A stretch of 64,000 nucleotides of DNA from Candidatus Rhodoferax mariagerensis (GCA_016719055.1 JADKAW010000002.1:1-64000), one strand, 5' to 3'; numbered from the stretch's first letter, positions 26,584 to 36,380 are shown. Notes: generated by a model not told the origin, from the sequence alone. Numbers and translations: made by a program.

Positions 26584-27948
26584 ATGGCCTCCGCTCTGAC
26601 CGACAAACTTTCCCGCCTCGTTAAAGAAATTCGGGGACAAGCCCGTATCACCGAGGCCAATGTGGCCGACATGTTGCGCGAGGTGCGCATGGCCCTGCTG
26701 GAGGCCGACGTGGCCTTGCCGGTGGTGCGTGACTTCATTGCACGTGTCAAGGAAAAAGCGCTCGGCCAGGACGTGCTGGGCTCACTTACGCCCGGCCAGG
26801 CGCTGGTGTCCATCGTCAGCAAAGAGCTGGCAGCCACCATGGGTGACGGGGTCGCTGACATCAATCTGGCCGCGCAGCCTCCAGCGGTGATCCTGATGGC
26901 CGGTCTGCAGGGCGCGGGCAAGACCACCACCACGGCCAAGCTGGCCAAGCACCTGATCGAAAAGCGTGGCAAGAAAGTGCTGACCGTGTCTGGCGACGTG
27001 TACCGTCCGGCGGCCATTGAACAGCTAAAAACCGTCACGGCGCAGGCGGGCGCGCAGTGGTTTGCCAGCACCACGGACCAAAAACCGGTCGACATTGCGC
27101 TGGCGGCGCTGGACTATGCCCGCAAGCATTATTTTGATGTGCTGCTGGTGGATACCGCCGGCCGACTGGCCATTGACGAGGCGCTGATGCGCGAGATTCG
27201 TGAGCTGCATGCGGCCATCAACCCGGTAGAAACGCTGTTTGTGGTGGATGCCATGCAGGGCCAGGATGCCGTCAACACGGCACGCGCCTTCAAAGAGGCC
27301 TTGCCGCTGACGGGCATCATACTGACCAAGCTCGATGGCGATTCGCGTGGCGGCGCAGCGCTGTCGGTGCGCCAAGTCACCGGTGCCCCCATTAAATTTG
27401 CCGGTACCAGCGAAAAACTCGATGGCTTGGAGGTGTTTGACGCCGAACGCCACGCCGGGCGCGTGTTGGGCATGGGCGACATTCTGGCGCTGGTGGAGCA
27501 GGTCACCTCTGGCGTTGACATGGCAGCCGCTCAAAAGCTCGCGGCCAAGGTGAAAAGTGGTGCCAGCTTTGATTTGAATGACTTTTTGGGCCAGATCCAG
27601 CAGATGAAACAGATGGGAGGCCTCTCCAGTCTGATGGACAAGCTGCCGGCAGCCATGACGGCCAAAGCCGGTCAGGTCGATATGGGCCGGGTTGAAAAAG
27701 ACATCAAACGCAAAGAGGGCATCATCCACAGCATGACACCGCAAGAGCGCAGCAAGCCCGAACTCATCAAAGCCACCCGCAAGCGTCGCATTGCCGCCGG
27801 CGCCGGTGTGCAGGTGCAGGAGGTCAACCGCATGCTCAAGGAGTTTGAGCAAATGCAGGACATGATGAAAAAAATGAAAGGCGGCGGCATGATGAAAATG
27901 ATGAAGCGGCTAGGCGGCATGAAAGGCATGCCCAAAATGCCCTTCTAA
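26584..27948 (+). CDS. ffh: Signal recognition particle GTPase
   Basis: A 454-residue SRP54 homologue that binds signal sequences and 4.5S RNA and delivers ribosomes to FtsY. The N domain is at about 1-85 (LRGQARITEANV-like region), the G domain has LQGAGKTTTTAKLAK, DVYRPAAIEQL, DTAGRLAIDE and TKLDGDSRGGAAL, and the Met-rich M domain at about 300-454 has MKMMKRLGGMKGMPKMPF at the end. ATG 26584 (MASALTDKLSRLV) is chosen over 26542 because homology starts here. Confidence 0.96.
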   Translation: MASALTDKLSRLVKEIRGQARITEANVADMLREVRMALLEADVALPVVRDFIARVKEKALGQDVLGSLTPGQALVSIVSKELAATMGDGVADINLAAQPPAVILMAGLQGAGKTTTTAKLAKHLIEKRGKKVLTVSGDVYRPAAIEQLKTVTAQAGAQWFASTTDQKPVDIALAALDYARKHYFDVLLVDTAGRLAIDEALMREIRELHAAINPVETLFVVDAMQGQDAVNTARAFKEALPLTGIILTKLDGDSRGGAALSVRQVTGAPIKFAGTSEKLDGLEVFDAERHAGRVLGMGDILALVEQVTSGVDMAAAQKLAAKVKSGASFDLNDFLGQIQQMKQMGGLSSLMDKLPAAMTAKAGQVDMGRVEKDIKRKEGIIHSMTPQERSKPELIKATRKRRIAAGAGVQVQEVNRMLKEFEQMQDMMKKMKGGGMMKMMKRLGGMKGMPKMPF

Positions 27949-28031
27949 AACTCATCGCCACCATGAGGCGTGCGCATTGCCGGGCCGCATTCAGGCGCCG
28001 TCTGGGTGCGCCAAGCCAGGCAATGCGAGCG

Positions 28032-29006
28032 TTAGGCCGGCAGCGTTAACCGCCGTGCACTTTCAAAGCGACGCATTTGGCCAGTTATTGGGTCGGTGAA
28101 TTCAATCGCCCGCGCCAGCAACTGCAGTGGGTTGGCGTAGTCGACCTGCCCCTTGGGCGTCAGCGCCGGGTACAGGCCATCCCCCACCAATGGCAGACCC
28201 AGCGCCGCCATGTGCACGCGCAGTTGGTGACGCTTGCCGGTGACCGGGCGCAAGCGGTAGCGCGCCAGTGCGCCGCTCGCTTCAAGCACCTCAATGTGCG
28301 TCATGGCGTTGGGTGGGCCGCTCACCTCGTGTTGCAGCATGAAGTGGCCAGCCTCGACAATTCGGCTGCTGCGGGTCAGTGGCAGCACCAGGTCGGCACG
28401 CCAGGGCGCAATGGCTTCGTAAGTTTTAGTCACATTGCGCTGGCTGAACAGGGCATGATAGGCGGCGCGACTGGCCGGCTGCTTGCAAAACATCACCAAA
28501 CCGGCGGTGTCTCGGTCAATGCGGTGCACGGGCACCAGCATGTCGATACCCAGTTGCTGTTTCAGCCGCACCAGCACCGTCTCTTTAAGGTAGTCGCCCG
28601 AGGGCACCACGGGCAAAAAATGCGGCTTGTCCACCACCAGCAGCTGCTCGTCCTCAAACAGGATCACCTCATCAAATGGTATACGCGGCTCATCAGGCAC
28701 AGCACGGTAGTAATACAGCCGCTTGTGGCCCTGGTACGGGTGGTCAGGCCGCAGCGTGGTGCCGTGCTCATCGACCACATCGCCATCGGTCATGCGCTGG
28801 TGCCAGATCTCGCGGGGCACGGCAGCAAAGCGTTCGGCCAGAAAGTCCAGCATGCTCGGCCATGATCCATCCGGTAGTCCAACACAGCTCGGCCCCACAC
28901 CATGGCGCGGTGCGGGTAGCCTTGGAGCGCTCTGGTTCAGGGGCTTAAATCCGCTCAAACACCACGTCCCAAACACCATGCCCGAGCTTGATGCCGCGGT
29001 TTTCAA
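28032..29006 (-). CDS. RluA-family pseudouridine synthase
   Basis: An enzyme converting uridine to pseudouridine in rRNA or tRNA. The catalytic HRIDRDTAGLVMF has the active-site Asp, with RPVTGKRHQLRVHMAALGLP as the second family motif. The true start is unclear: the ATG at 29006 overlaps trmB by 62 bases, and GTG at 28898 (VGPSCVGLPDG) or a codon near the trmB stop would remove the overlap. Homologues of this subgroup begin shortly before GVGPSCV, so the protein is probably about 290 residues. It follows trmB in the same direction. Confidence 0.85.
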   Translation of the reverse strand: MKTAASSSGMVFGTWCLSGFKPLNQSAPRLPAPRHGVGPSCVGLPDGSWPSMLDFLAERFAAVPREIWHQRMTDGDVVDEHGTTLRPDHPYQGHKRLYYYRAVPDEPRIPFDEVILFEDEQLLVVDKPHFLPVVPSGDYLKETVLVRLKQQLGIDMLVPVHRIDRDTAGLVMFCKQPASRAAYHALFSQRNVTKTYEAIAPWRADLVLPLTRSSRIVEAGHFMLQHEVSGPPNAMTHIEVLEASGALARYRLRPVTGKRHQLRVHMAALGLPLVGDGLYPALTPKGQVDYANPLQLLARAIEFTDPITGQMRRFESARRLTLPA

Positions 29007-29769
29007 ACTTGGTCAGCGGACGGTAATGCGGTTTGGGCGCGTAGCCCAAAAGCTCCGGGTGGGCAAGCGCGGCGCTGTTGCGCAGCAAGGGCTCATCACT
29101 CAACACTTGCAGAATCTGCTCGGCGTAGGGCTGCCAGTCGGTGGCGCAGTGCAGGTAGCCGCCCGGCTTCAGGCGGGTCGCCAGCTTGTTGATCAGCGGT
29201 GTTTGAATCAGTCGGCGCTTGTTGTGTTTTTTTTTGTGCCACGGGTCGGGAAAGAAAATATGCACACCATCCAGGCTTTGCAGCGACAGCATGTTGTCGA
29301 TCACTTCGACCGCGTCGTGTGCACAGATGCGAATGTTGCTCAAGTGTTGCTCGCCGATGCGTTTAAGCAGCGCCCCCACGCCGGGCTCATGCACCTCGCA
29401 ACACAAAAAGTTTGTCTCTGGCATCACACTGGCAATGTGGGCCGTGGCTTCACCCATGCCAAAGCCAATTTCCAGGATCACCGAGCCAACATTGATATCT
29501 TTTTTGCCTCCAGCCCTTTCATCATCTGCATAAGCCGCTATGAAATCAATAGTTTCTGACTGGTAGGGGAGCAGGAATTTTGGGCCGAGTTCCTCAAAGG
29601 CCTTGGTCTGGCCGGTGGTGGTGCGCCCAGCGCGGCGCACAAAACTCTTGATCTCTTTCGGGTAGGCCACGCCCTCTGGCCGGCTGCCCCGGACGCGGGG
29701 TGCTCGAACGGTGTCTGTGCTTGATGGGGTCGTGTTGTTCACGGGCGTGGATGATTCAGACCGAATCAA
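28945..29769 (-). CDS. trmB: tRNA (guanine-N7-)-methyltransferase
   Basis: A 274-residue enzyme methylating G46 in the variable loop of tRNAs. VILEIGFGMGEATAHIA is the SAM site, IFFPDPWHKKKHNKRRLIQ the conserved TrmB block and ATDWQPYAEQ the catalytic region. Between QSETIDF and VGSVILEIGFG there is an extra segment (IAAYADDERAGGKKDIN) encoded by an interspersed repeat (29492-29554). The start is TTG overlapping the metG stop codon. Confidence 0.92.
   Translation of the reverse strand: MIRSESSTPVNNTTPSSTDTVRAPRVRGSRPEGVAYPKEIKSFVRRAGRTTTGQTKAFEELGPKFLLPYQSETIDFIAAYADDERAGGKKDINVGSVILEIGFGMGEATAHIASVMPETNFLCCEVHEPGVGALLKRIGEQHLSNIRICAHDAVEVIDNMLSLQSLDGVHIFFPDPWHKKKHNKRRLIQTPLINKLATRLKPGGYLHCATDWQPYAEQILQVLSDEPLLRNSAALAHPELLGYAPKPHYRPLTKFENRGIKLGHGVWDVVFERI
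29492..29554 (-). repeat. Interspersed repeat copy 7, inside trmB
   Basis: The minus strand reads ATTGATTTCATAGCGGCTTA then TGCAGATGATGAAAGGGCTG and GAGGCAAAAAAGATAT. It matches the CATAGC-GC-TA core and the AGGGCTGGAGGC tail of the family. It is read in frame as about 17 extra residues just before the SAM motif. Confidence 0.65.
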
Positions 29770-31880
29770 TGAATGCGCATGCCAGGACGGGCACCGGCAG
29801 AGGGTTCCAGCACATAAATGCCCGGTTGCGCCTTTTCATCGGCGTGGCTGGCGGCCAGCACCATGCCATCACTGATGCCAAACTTCATCTTGCGGGGCGC
29901 CAGATTGGCCACCAGCACGGTGAGCTTGCCCGCCAGTTGCTCGGGCTGGTAACAACTGGCAATACCGCTGAACACATTGCGGGTTTTGGGCTGGCCGGCG
30001 TCGTCCGTCTCACCCACGTCCAGCGTCAGTTGCAGCAGCTTGGTTGACCCCGCCACGGCCTGGCAAGCAACGATTTTGGCAATGCGCAGGTCAATCCTGG
30101 CAAAGTCTTCGATACTGATGGTGGGCGCAATGTCTTCACCGCCGGGTTTGGTGTCAGCTACAGTTGTTGTAGCTGTCTGCGCAGGTTCTATAAGGGCTGG
30201 AGGCTCAAATAATGCTTCAAGTTGTTTCACATCCACACGCTGCATCAGGTGCTGGTAGGTCCCGATCACATGACCCGCATCCAGTGGCTCGCCAATATTG
30301 GCAAAGCTGAGCGGCTCAATTTTTAAAAATGTCTCCACTTGCCGGGCCAGCTCGGGCAATACGGGTTTAAGGTAGCAGGTCAGCACCCTGAAGGCCTTGA
30401 TGCAGACCGTGCACACGCCTTGCAGCCGCGCTTCTTGTCCAGCCTGCTTGGCCAGATCCCAGGGTTTGTTGGCATCCACATAGGCGTTGACCCGGTCCGC
30501 CAGCAGCATGGTTTCGCGCAGGGCCTTGGCGTACTCGCGGCCTTCGTACATCATTTCGATGCTGGTGCGCTCAATACGTAGCTGGTGCAGCAGGGCAGCG
30601 CCGTCTTCGGGCACAACGCCTAGTTTGCCGTCAAAGCGCTTGCTCAAGAAACCGGCGGCACGGCTGGCAATGTTGACAAACTTGCCAATCAGGTCGCTGT
30701 TGACGCGGGACATGAAGTCGTCGGCGTTGAAGTCAATGTCTTCATTGCGGGCGCTGAGCTTGGCGGCCAGGTAATAGCGCAGCCACTCGGGGTTCATGCC
30801 CAGGCTTAAATACTTGAGCGGATCCAGCCCGGTGCCGCGGCTCTTGCTCATTTTTTCGCCATTGTGCACCGTCAGAAAACCGTGCACAAACACGTTGTCG
30901 GGGGTTTTGCGGCCACTGAAATGCAACGTGGCCGGCCAGAACAGCGTGTGAAAGGTGACGATGTCTTTGCCAATGAAGTGGTATTGTTTCAGCTCAGGGT
31001 TGGCCATGTAGGCGTCGTAATCCATACCACGTTGGGTGCACAGGTTTTTCAGCGAGGCCAGGTAACCAATCGGCGCGTCCAGCCAGACATAAAAGTATTT
31101 GCCCGGCGCATCGGGTATTTCAATGCCAAAGTAGGGCGCGTCGCGGCTGATGTCCCAGTCACCCAGGCCTTCGCTGGTGGAGCCATCCGGGTTGGTGCGC
31201 ACCGTGAACCATTCCTTGATCTTGTTGGCCACCTCGGGTTGCAGCTTGCCGTCCTGCGTCCAGTTTTCCAGAAACGCCACGCAGCGCGGGTCTGACAGTT
31301 TGAAAAAGAAATGCTCCGAGCTCTTGAGTTCTGGCTTGACGCCTGACAGCGCTGAATACGGGTTGATCAGGTCAGTGGGCGCATACACCGTGCCGCAGAC
31401 TTCGCAGTTGTCGCCGTACTGGTCCTTGGCGTGGCATTTGGGGCACTCGCCTTTGATAAACCGGTCTGGCAAAAACATGTTCTTTTCGGGGTCGAAGAAC
31501 TGCTCGATCACGCGCGTCTCGATCAGCGAACCCTCGGGGTTGTCACGCAGGTCGCGGTAAATCTGCCGCGCCAGCTCGTGGTTTTCCGGGCCGTCGGTGC
31601 TGTGCCAGTTGTCGAACCCAATGTGAAAGCCGTCCAGGTATTGCTTGCGCCCTGCTGCAATACCCGCCACAAACTGCTGCGGCGTGACGCCAGCTTTTTC
31701 AGCCGCAATCATGATCGGCGCGCCATGGGTGTCGTCGGCGCAAACAAAGTCCACCGGCCGCCCCATCATCTTTTGAAACCGCACCCAGATGTCGGCCTGG
31801 ATGTACTCCATGATGTGGCCGATGTGAAAGTTGCCGTTGGCGTAGGGCAGGGCAGTTGTGACGAAGAGCTGGCGGGTCAT
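29766..31880 (-). CDS. metG: Methionyl-tRNA synthetase
   Basis: A 704-residue class I aminoacyl-tRNA synthetase. The signature HIGH is at about 15-22 (NFHIGHIMEY), the zinc-binding knuckle is CPKCHAKDQYGDNCEVC, KMSKS occurs as EKMSKSRGTG, and the C-terminal EMAP-like tRNA-binding domain begins at about residue 600 (FARIDLRIAKIVAC). The linker before that domain (FEPPALIEPAQTATTTVADT) is partly encoded by an interspersed repeat at 30166-30212. ATG 31880 is preferred; a GTG at 31910 would overlap the upstream stop. Confidence 0.95.
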   Translation of the reverse strand: MTRQLFVTTALPYANGNFHIGHIMEYIQADIWVRFQKMMGRPVDFVCADDTHGAPIMIAAEKAGVTPQQFVAGIAAGRKQYLDGFHIGFDNWHSTDGPENHELARQIYRDLRDNPEGSLIETRVIEQFFDPEKNMFLPDRFIKGECPKCHAKDQYGDNCEVCGTVYAPTDLINPYSALSGVKPELKSSEHFFFKLSDPRCVAFLENWTQDGKLQPEVANKIKEWFTVRTNPDGSTSEGLGDWDISRDAPYFGIEIPDAPGKYFYVWLDAPIGYLASLKNLCTQRGMDYDAYMANPELKQYHFIGKDIVTFHTLFWPATLHFSGRKTPDNVFVHGFLTVHNGEKMSKSRGTGLDPLKYLSLGMNPEWLRYYLAAKLSARNEDIDFNADDFMSRVNSDLIGKFVNIASRAAGFLSKRFDGKLGVVPEDGAALLHQLRIERTSIEMMYEGREYAKALRETMLLADRVNAYVDANKPWDLAKQAGQEARLQGVCTVCIKAFRVLTCYLKPVLPELARQVETFLKIEPLSFANIGEPLDAGHVIGTYQHLMQRVDVKQLEALFEPPALIEPAQTATTTVADTKPGGEDIAPTISIEDFARIDLRIAKIVACQAVAGSTKLLQLTLDVGETDDAGQPKTRNVFSGIASCYQPEQLAGKLTVLVANLAPRKMKFGISDGMVLAASHADEKAQPGIYVLEPSAGARPGMRIH
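30166..30212 (+). repeat. Interspersed repeat copy 8, inside metG
   Basis: The plus strand reads TTGTAGCTGTCTGCGCAGGT then TCTATAAGGGCTGGAGGCTC. It lies in the linker between the anticodon and tRNA-binding domains and is translated in the antisense direction. Confidence 0.7.
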
Positions 31881-31906
31881 GAGAGATTGGCTTTCTACTG
31901 GGTGAA

Positions 31907-32701
31907 TCACTGGTGTTTGAAGGCTGCCTTGCGCTTGTTGACAAAAGCGTCCATGCCTTCTTTTTGGTCGGCGGTGGCAAACAAGGCGTGAAACAGGCGC
32001 CGCTCAAACATGAGGCCATCGCTCAAACCGCCTTCAAAGGCACGGTTGATCGACTCCTTGGTGGCCATGGTGGCGATTTGGGAGTAGTCGCAAATCATCA
32101 AAGCTGCGCCCAGCGCTTCGTCCATCAGCTTGTCCAGCGCCACCACCCGGCTCACCAGCCCGGCGCGCTCGGCCTCCACGGCGTCCATCATGCGCCCGGT
32201 CAGCGCCAGGTCCATGGCTTTGGCTTTACCCACCGCGCGTGGCAGGCGCTGCGTGCCGCCTGCTCCTGGAATAATGCCCAGCTTGATCTCGGGCTGGCCA
32301 AAACGGGCGTTGTCGGCGGCAATGATGAAGTCGCACATCATGGCCAGTTCACAGCCGCCCCCCAGCGCAAAACCGCTTACTGCGGCAATCACCGGCTTGC
32401 GCACCGCGCGAATTTGTTCCCAGTTGCGGGTGATGAAGTCGCCTTTGTAGACATCTGCAAAACTGTAGCTGGCCATGCCCCCAATGTCGGCACCGGCAGC
32501 AAAAGCTTTTTCGCTACCGGTGATGATCATGCAGCCAATGGCCGGGTCGCTGTCAAAGGCCTGCAGCGCCTGACCCAGCTCGGTCATCAGCGCGTCGTTC
32601 AAGGCGTTGAGCTGTTTGGGGCGGTTCAGGGTCACGATGCCAACTTTGTCGGCTTCGGTGCGAATGGTAATGTGCTCAAAAGTCACGGTGTGCTCCGTCA
32701 A
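31907..32701 (-). CDS. Enoyl-CoA hydratase
   Basis: A 264-residue crotonase-family hydratase adding water to trans-2-enoyl-CoA. AAGADIGGMASYSF forms the oxyanion-hole region, GFALGGGCELAMMCD carries the first catalytic Glu and GQPEIKLGIIPGAGGTQRLPR the second; both Glu are present, so hydratase activity is expected. It resembles PaaF/PhaB-type hydratases of phenylacetate or fatty acid breakdown, but no pathway genes adjoin it. It is followed directly by metG. Confidence 0.88.
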   Translation of the reverse strand: MTEHTVTFEHITIRTEADKVGIVTLNRPKQLNALNDALMTELGQALQAFDSDPAIGCMIITGSEKAFAAGADIGGMASYSFADVYKGDFITRNWEQIRAVRKPVIAAVSGFALGGGCELAMMCDFIIAADNARFGQPEIKLGIIPGAGGTQRLPRAVGKAKAMDLALTGRMMDAVEAERAGLVSRVVALDKLMDEALGAALMICDYSQIATMATKESINRAFEGGLSDGLMFERRLFHALFATADQKEGMDAFVNKRKAAFKHQ

Positions 32702-32738
32702 TAAAGGGTGGGATCATGGTGTGTTCAATGGCGCTTGG

Positions 32739-34517
32739 TCAGGCCTGGCCCAGCCACTGGCTGACCTGCGCCGAGTCGGCAATCGACAGTTTGATTTGTG
32801 GGGCTGAATCGCTCAGTGTGACCGTCAGTGTGCGCAGGCGTTGATCCCGCGCGATCAGTGCCTTGAATGATTGGGCGGTGCCCAGGTACAGCGGCAGTTC
32901 GTCCAGCTTTGCCAAGCGCCAGCCTTGCACCGCTGCCCCTTGGTCAATCTCGACGCCCAGCCATTCGTCGCCCGACGCAAAACCGGCTTGCTCGGCCACA
33001 CTGTCGCGCAGCACGCTTTTGATGCGCACGCCACTGCTTTCTGTGGTGCGCAAGCCAAGCCGCTCGGCCAGCGGCGCGGGTTCTTCGGCCCAGCTTATGC
33101 CTTGTTGTTGCAGCAGCTCTTGCAGGGGCAGGTCGTCGGTGCCGTGCACCCAGTGCGCAAGCTGCGCTTCGTAGGTTTGGCCAGACAACTCGGCCAGCAC
33201 CGTCAGCAAGTCGTTCTGTGTCATGGGCCCGGCCTGGCACCGCTGCCAAAGCCCCTGCATCACGGCGTCCAGGCTGGTGTTGCCGCCCTGGCGCAAGCTC
33301 AAGTCCAGGCACAGGGCCACCAATGAGCCCTTGGTGTAATAGCTGATGGTGGCGTTAACGGTGTTTTCGTCCTGACGGTAATACTTGACCCATGCGTCAA
33401 AGCTGGCCTGTGCCACGCTTTGCACTTTGCGCCCCGGCGTTTGCAGCACCTGGTTGATGGTCTTGTTGAGCAGGGCCAGGTAAGTGGCGTCGTCGATCAG
33501 GCCGGCCCGGCGCAGCAGCAGGTCGTGAAAATAGCTGGTAAACCCTTCAAAAAACCATAACAGTTCGGTGTAGTTCTCTCGTGCATAGTCGTAGCTGGCA
33601 AATTCGGCCGGGCGCAAGCGCTTGACGTTCCAGGTATGAAAGTACTCATGGCTGATCAGACCCAGCAGGGCGGTGTAGCCATCGGTAGAGCTCAGCGTGG
33701 TAGCCTGATCAACTCTGGGCAAATCCGCACGTTTGCATATCAGCGCGGTTGAGTGGCTGTGCTCCAGTCCGCCATAGCTGTTGTCCACGGCGTTCAGCAT
33801 GAACAGGTAGTGGCTATGTGGTTTTTCTCCGTGCCAAAAGTTGATTTCGGCCTCACAAATCGCCTGGGTGTCAGCCAGCAGCCGCGCACCATCAAAACTG
33901 GGCGCCGCGCCAGCCACCACAAACCGGTGGGTGATGCCGCCCGCCACAAACGAGCCGCTCCAGAAAGCTCCCATTTCAACAGGGGCGTCCACCAACGCAT
34001 CGTAATTGCCGGCCAGATAGCTGCCAAAGCCATTTGCGCCGGTTTGCTGAGCGGGCAGGGCGCTTGCCACCTGCCAGTCACCCGGCAAACCCTCGGGGTT
34101 CAGGGTCAACTGGTGGGCGCCGTCCTCCTGGCCATGAACCCGCAGGAACAGGCTGGTGCCGTTGAAAAAACCGCGTTCGGTATCCAGCCAGGCGGTGCGC
34201 ACTGAATTGTCATAGGCGTATACCTGATAGCGCAGTTGCAGGGGCTGCCCAGTGGTGTTCTCGACCTGCCAAGTGCATTTGTCTTGCTGGGTCACGGCCA
34301 CCGTGGCATCCCCCTGCCAGGCCTGAAGGCACTGCAGATTTTTTGAAAACTCGCGTACCAGATAGCTGCCGGCAATCCAGACCGGCAAACTCAGCACTTG
34401 CCGGGGTGCCGGCTGCGCAATTGTCAGCGTGATGGCAAACAGGTGGGCTTGCAAGCTCAGCGCTTGCACCTGGTAGGCTACCGGACAATCCGGCGCTGCG
34501 ACGGCCGGCGCCATCAT
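32739..34517 (-). CDS. M61 family metallopeptidase with PDZ domain
   Basis: A 592-residue glycyl aminopeptidase-type zinc peptidase. LISHEYFHTWNVKRLRP (about 296-312) has the HExxH zinc motif, with the downstream Glu in LLWFFEGFTSYF; the C-terminal 130 residues (SSGVRIKSVLRDSVAEQAGF-type) are a PDZ domain. No clear signal peptide precedes it, so it may be cytoplasmic. Its start overlaps the dsbC stop by 4 bases (ATGA), implying coupled translation. Confidence 0.88.
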   Translation of the reverse strand: MMAPAVAAPDCPVAYQVQALSLQAHLFAITLTIAQPAPRQVLSLPVWIAGSYLVREFSKNLQCLQAWQGDATVAVTQQDKCTWQVENTTGQPLQLRYQVYAYDNSVRTAWLDTERGFFNGTSLFLRVHGQEDGAHQLTLNPEGLPGDWQVASALPAQQTGANGFGSYLAGNYDALVDAPVEMGAFWSGSFVAGGITHRFVVAGAAPSFDGARLLADTQAICEAEINFWHGEKPHSHYLFMLNAVDNSYGGLEHSHSTALICKRADLPRVDQATTLSSTDGYTALLGLISHEYFHTWNVKRLRPAEFASYDYARENYTELLWFFEGFTSYFHDLLLRRAGLIDDATYLALLNKTINQVLQTPGRKVQSVAQASFDAWVKYYRQDENTVNATISYYTKGSLVALCLDLSLRQGGNTSLDAVMQGLWQRCQAGPMTQNDLLTVLAELSGQTYEAQLAHWVHGTDDLPLQELLQQQGISWAEEPAPLAERLGLRTTESSGVRIKSVLRDSVAEQAGFASGDEWLGVEIDQGAAVQGWRLAKLDELPLYLGTAQSFKALIARDQRLRTLTVTLSDSAPQIKLSIADSAQVSQWLGQA

Positions 34518-35230
34518 TTGCCGGCTACTTGCGCCAGATGCTGCTCTACCTGCTCGGCACCGATGGCACCAGGTACGCGGGTGCCATCTGAGAACAACAA
34601 CGTGGGTGTGCCAGAGATTTTGTGCTTCTTGCCAAGCGCCATATTGCGGTCAATCGCCTGCGTGTCACATTTGGCATTGGCGGGCTCCACATCACTGAGC
34701 ATCCAGTCGTTCCAGGCTTTTCCCTTGTCTTTGGCACACCAGATATTTTTGGACTTTTCAACCGATCCAGGCCCCAGCACCGGGTACAGAAACATATAAA
34801 CCGTGACGTTATTGACCTTCTGCATGCCCTCTTCAAAGCGCTTGCAATACCCGCAGTTGGGGTCTTCAAACACCGCCAGCTTGCGTTTGCCGTTGCCACG
34901 CACAATGGTGAAAGCGTCCTTCAGCGGCAAGGCGTCAAACGCAATGGCAGTGAGCTTGTCCACCCGTTCTTCGGTCAGGTTGCGCTTGAGTTTGGTGTCG
35001 ATCAGGCTGCCCTGCACCAGGTAATTGGCTTCGGCATCGGTGTAATAAATATCAGCGCCATTGACCCGCACCTCGTACAGACCGGCAATCGGCGACTTGC
35101 TCACCTCGTCAATTTTTTGCAACTGCGGAATACGCTCCAGCAGGTTTTTGCGGATGGTCGCCTCTTGCGCCCCAGCAGCGGTGGCGACCAGCAGCGCGCC
35201 AGCCAACAAGGTCATGTGGAGTTTGTTCAT
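34514..35230 (-). CDS. dsbC: Thiol:disulfide isomerase DsbC/DsbG-like
   Basis: A 238-residue periplasmic disulfide isomerase. It has a signal peptide (MNKLHMTLLAGALLVATAAG, cut before AQEA), an N-terminal dimerisation domain, and a thioredoxin-like domain with FEDPNCGYCKRFEEG (CGYC) and the cis-Pro in SGTPTLLF. It corrects wrong disulfides in exported proteins and is reduced by DsbD. It lies in a row with a UbiH-like gene upstream and an M61 peptidase downstream. Confidence 0.92.
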   Translation of the reverse strand: MNKLHMTLLAGALLVATAAGAQEATIRKNLLERIPQLQKIDEVSKSPIAGLYEVRVNGADIYYTDAEANYLVQGSLIDTKLKRNLTEERVDKLTAIAFDALPLKDAFTIVRGNGKRKLAVFEDPNCGYCKRFEEGMQKVNNVTVYMFLYPVLGPGSVEKSKNIWCAKDKGKAWNDWMLSDVEPANAKCDTQAIDRNMALGKKHKISGTPTLLFSDGTRVPGAIGAEQVEQHLAQVAGK

Positions 35231-35252
35231 TGTCTTCCAGTCTCAGTATTAT

Positions 35253-36380
35253 TCAGAGGCCCATGGCATAGCGGGCGGCCCAATCCTTGGTCACGCCGCT
35301 GTGCTCAAAGCCCTTCATGCCCCAGTTTCGCAAAGCTTGCCAGGCGCTACCGTCTCGATAAAACAGCTGCTGCAAGCCATCCATGGCCAAGCCAGTGGCT
35401 GTCACTTCGGTACGGCGGGCACGTTCGTAGCGGCGCAGCAGCCGGGTGTCATTGACTGATCGCCAATACTCACGCCTATGCAACACAGTGGCCAGCTCAG
35501 CCACGTCACCCAGCCCCAGGTTCAGTCCTTGTCCGGCCAGCGGATGCACGTTGTGCGCAGCGTCGCCTGCCAGCGCCCAGGCCCGCCCGTGGCTTGTGCC
35601 AACCCAGCGGCTGGCTTGTGCTGACTGCAGCGGCCAGGCACCGCGCGGGCTGCTCAGACTCAAATGACCCAGCGTACCCAGGCTGATTTGTTCCAGCTCA
35701 GTGCAAAAATCTTCTTCGCTGGCATCCAGCACACCTTGGGCCCGGTTTTCTCGCACCGACCAGACAATGCCCACTTCATGGCCATGCTCGCCTTGCATAG
35801 GCAAAAAAGCCAGAATCTCACCCGGCGTAAACCATTGGCGAGCCGTCTGCGCGTGTGGCAGTTCACAGTTCAGGCGGGCGGCAATGGCGTGCTGCGGGTA
35901 GCGCGACACAGCAAACTCCACGCCAAATTCTTCACGCGTGCGGCTGGCTTTGCCCTCACACACTACCGTCAGTGTGGCCGCTTGCGGGCTGTCCAGCAGC
36001 TCGATTTGTGGCTGAAAACGCACCGCATCTGCCAGTTGGGCCTCAAGTGCAGGCACATCCACAATCCAGGTCAAGGCCGGCACGGCCAGGTCAAGGGCTG
36101 AAAAATTCACCTCGCCACCGTCGTCACCCAGCACACGCATATCGGTCACAGGGGTGGCGTGCAGGGCATCGGGCCAGCAGCGCACTGAAGCCAGCAGAGC
36201 CTGTGATTTGGCATTGATCGCGTAGGCCCGCACATCGGGGCCAGCGGGGGTTTGTGCATTGGGCGCGCGGGCTACCAGGCCCACCCGCAAGCGGTCGCGC
36301 GCCAGCAGCAAGGCCAGGGTGTGGCCCACAATTCCGCCACCGCGAATGCAAATATCAAAATGTTGCGTCATGCCTGCCAT
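35253..36380 (-). CDS. UbiH-family FAD-dependent monooxygenase
   Basis: A 375-residue flavoprotein hydroxylase. ICIRGGGIVGHTLALLLARD is the dinucleotide-binding fold and ALAGDAAHNVHPLAGQGLNLGLGD the FAD/GD motif of the UbiH/UbiF/UbiL group, which hydroxylate the ubiquinone ring. Which ring position it acts on cannot be told from sequence. It is 22 bases upstream of dsbC, probably co-transcribed. Confidence 0.85.
   Translation of the reverse strand: MAGMTQHFDICIRGGGIVGHTLALLLARDRLRVGLVARAPNAQTPAGPDVRAYAINAKSQALLASVRCWPDALHATPVTDMRVLGDDGGEVNFSALDLAVPALTWIVDVPALEAQLADAVRFQPQIELLDSPQAATLTVVCEGKASRTREEFGVEFAVSRYPQHAIAARLNCELPHAQTARQWFTPGEILAFLPMQGEHGHEVGIVWSVRENRAQGVLDASEEDFCTELEQISLGTLGHLSLSSPRGAWPLQSAQASRWVGTSHGRAWALAGDAAHNVHPLAGQGLNLGLGDVAELATVLHRREYWRSVNDTRLLRRYERARRTEVTATGLAMDGLQQLFYRDGSAWQALRNWGMKGFEHSGVTKDWAARYAMGL

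Noticed and set aside
27955..28035. Possible integron attC-like site (GTTAGGC with inverted CGCATTGCC/GGCAATGCG arms)
   Set aside because: The matching RYYYAAC core is missing on the other side, the GTTAGGC falls on the stop codon of the pseudouridine synthase gene, and no integrase is nearby. The 9-bp inverted repeat probably serves transcription ends.
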